A program made the position numbers and the translations under genes. From assembly GCA_016199835.1 (NCBI GenBank), contig JACQFX010000052.1:1-54367 (forward strand): 54,367 nucleotides of DNA. Reading direction: 5' to 3'. Source of the stretch: Nitrosomonadales bacterium (GTDB lineage Bacteria; Pseudomonadota; Gammaproteobacteria; Burkholderiales; Gallionellaceae). This document shows positions 53,901 to 54,367 of the stretch, in pieces; the stretch's first letter is position 1, and each line of letters starts with the position of its first letter. The notes under the pieces are model-generated. The model did no database searches. It was not told the DNA's origin and saw only the letters and a list, made by a program, of their open reading frames with translations.

Positions 53901-54111
53901 ACGCGAGGCCATCACCGATGCGCAGTTGCAAGCCCTGGCCCAGACGCGCGGCGAAAACACCCTGGCCGCATTGCTGGCAGCGAACGCTCCGATGCAACGC
54001 GTGCAACTCGCCGCCCCGCTGCAAGCCGATGCCGCAGAACGCGACGTGCCACTCAAACTCGAATTGGGTGCAGCACCCAAAACAGTTGCACCTGTGACGG
54101 ATAAAAACTGA
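50944..54111 (+). CDS. DUF748 AsmA-like protein
   Basis: A 1055-residue protein with one N-terminal transmembrane segment (TLALTLVGTFISYLLFGWLA) and a long periplasmic part. Successive DUF748 segments (LRLSNLRLEEPDGKPLFAFR, VDIQHFMLSAGRVNFTDD, MNFADYSLALPFGTSIHDL, VVFRNVEMTRLTPYSATFAG and GKLSLNLEYKIKKRQIEGEN) place it in the AsmA-like/DUF748 family, which is thought to span the periplasm and move phospholipids or assist outer-membrane assembly. The C-terminal 200 residues (after FGGGEKFESIAFDIGKQQLS) are OmpA-like in pattern, with a Lys/Glu-rich low-complexity stretch. It begins 72 bases after the EAL gene. Confidence 0.88.
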   Translation: MSLRLSRKTLALTLVGTFISYLLFGWLALPRIIQSQAQSYIAAHTGHRLTLDQPQFNPFTLNLRLSNLRLEEPDGKPLFAFRELDVDVSISSLFRRALVFDAIRLDGPDATVVLQRDGKLNWSALVDALKGKEEPPRETNPDTSLPRVDIQHFMLSAGRVNFTDDKTAFATHFEPLELELSDISTLPDDHGSYRIEARSAFGAHILWQGQMSLAPVAIGGTLGIDHVDLSRLAPYLKDVLPIAPPSGMLALSTEYRATYDAKRFDLTLDNLSAGLKDLRLRAAQDSDPAIAIDSIAASKGHFDLTGNQFALNALTINGSEIALARHNAEPLKLLHLGALALDDIRVDLAKHDLTLAHVALKDGELKAVRDAHDHLDVLDALQAAFPAAPAKPKTGSGAQKTQTAKAAPWHYRVAKFELAGFSTALRDESVTPAADLALQNIALGVDGISDDLTQALPLQLTLQSRGGGSLEVRGKVVPAEPSADLRLKLSALSLQPVQPYLASFARLTLAGGQLNSEGQASYNQRGGKFKGNFALRDLRLIETETGDTFLAWKSLGSRDLEASQSALNIGELAIDGLESKLIIHKDKSVNLVRILRNSETPGAAPATPPPAAPARTDENKEAPLLVNIDRVKVSNGAMNFADYSLALPFGTSIHDLHGSLSDLSSRPDARGQVELDGQVDDYGIARAAGQVDLFDPTGFMDLKVVFRNVEMTRLTPYSATFAGRKIDSGKLSLNLEYKIKKRQIEGENQVIMDQLTLGDRVESPDAMNLPLDLAIAILQDTDGRIDLGLPVSGSLDDPQFSYGRIIWKALLNVVGKIATAPFRALGALFGGGEKFESIAFDIGKQQLSPPEREKLTRLAGALNKRPKLALTVHGVYAEADRNALQDLQLRRAVAMLAGLQVDEQEDPGSLSTHSPKIQTALESLYAERIGAHELAALKQGYRLANPEPKGRDDKQKSSEKSALNEQEIAQLKGADFHAVLYQRLLAREAITDAQLQALAQTRGENTLAALLAANAPMQRVQLAAPLQADAAERDVPLKLELGAAPKTVAPVTDKN

Positions 54112-54228
54112 CTTCCAGTCTGAATCCATACGGGTGCGCAATGACCGTCTTTGAGCGTCGGGATTTCTTCAAGGAGAAATGGCATGAGTTCTTCCGACAC
54201 TGAACTGGAACACTGCGCCACCCGTGTC

Positions 54229-54367
54229 AGAAGTGGCCCCAGCAATTCGGACGGTCTGTTAAGTGGTAGCCTTGCTCAACCCAAGCCGCACGGAGTGCGG
54301 CCAACAGAGGAGCAAGCGCATGAGAAGGACGAGAAGGAATCACGCACCGGGATTCAAAGCCAAAGTG
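54229..54367 (+). mobile_element. IS3-family insertion sequence, left-hand end (partial)
   Basis: The left inverted repeat begins agaagtggccccagcaattc and matches the right repeat at 114-139 in reverse complement. It is followed by a short leader and the first codons of orfA. It is in the same orientation as the copy at the window start. The remainder lies outside the window. Confidence 0.8.
54320..54367 (+). CDS. IS3-family transposase OrfA, N-terminal fragment
   Basis: Sixteen codons are visible from ATG 54320, giving MRRTRRNHAPGFKAKV, the classic opening of IS3-family OrfA helix-turn-helix proteins (MRRTRRNHSPAFKAKV-like). It is cut by the window end. Confidence 0.85.
   Translation, partial: MRRTRRNHAPGFKAKV

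Larger units (their letters stand above)
54184..54367 (+). pseudogene. Possible gene start truncated by the second IS
   Basis: ATG 54184 has AAGGAG seven bases upstream and opens MSSSDTELEHCATRV, after which the frame enters the IS at about 54229 and stays open to the window end. Only about 14 residues are host sequence, too few to identify a family. It would be an IS-interrupted gene if real. Confidence 0.3.

Overview
The window looks like chromosomal DNA of a betaproteobacterium, possibly Gallionellaceae/Nitrosomonadales. That placement is my inference from gene families and gene order (MsrB-YciB-YciI-PpiC, MnmH, DjlA, a FadE/FadN set); there is no rRNA or other phylogenetic marker. By eye it is moderately GC-rich. 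It contains about 41 protein genes, no tRNA, rRNA or CRISPR, and two terminal fragments of an IS3-family element in the same orientation. The first bases are the 3' end of an IS3 transposase with its right inverted repeat; the last bases are the left inverted repeat and the start of orfA. The window is therefore bounded by IS copies, and a third, degraded piece of the same IS lies at about 33.6 kb.

Region 1 (0.1-1.1 kb): a Fic-family gene cut off by the IS, then an antitoxin/PIN-toxin pair. Region 2 (1.3-13 kb, all minus strand): a fatty-acid and lipid catabolism cluster. It holds FadE-type acyl-CoA dehydrogenase, an HSDL2-like SDR, long-chain acyl-CoA synthetase, YciA-like thioesterase, a GDSL lipase lipoprotein, a FadL-type outer-membrane transporter and a FadN-type 3-hydroxyacyl-CoA dehydrogenase/enoyl-CoA hydratase. 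A small nucleotidyltransferase module has been inserted between fadE and the SDR. Together these could release, import, activate and beta-oxidise long-chain fatty acids, except for the thiolase, which is not in the window.

Region 3 (13.2-36.2 kb) is the unusual part. A 1920-residue autotransporter with dozens of about 25-residue beta-helix repeats is transcribed divergently from a run of modification enzymes: a TPR-glycosyltransferase, a TPR-sulfotransferase on almost the same TPR scaffold, a polysaccharide pyruvyltransferase-like protein, a sulfotransferase, two tandem double-domain GT2 glycosyltransferases, a DUF2919 membrane protein, a second TPR-sulfotransferase and an alpha/beta-hydrolase. 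Beyond these come a SapC-family protein, a beta-propeller/sulfotransferase fusion and one more sulfotransferase. My hypothesis is a surface glycosylation and sulfation locus, possibly acting on the neighbouring autotransporter.

Region 4 (36.3-50.9 kb) is mostly housekeeping: L,D-transpeptidase, TadA, an FGE-like protein with a Kelch-like protein, a SEC-C/TPR/methyltransferase fusion, MnmH, a peroxiredoxin, PIN-PhoH ATPase, MsrB, YciB, YciI, a parvulin isomerase, DjlA, and a REC-EAL-REC cyclic-di-GMP phosphodiesterase preceded by a previously uncalled 58-residue ORF and a structured leader. Region 5 is a large AsmA-like DUF748 protein, then the second IS. Palindromic repeats of at least four families sit in many intergenic gaps, and one palindromic element is inserted in frame inside fadN.
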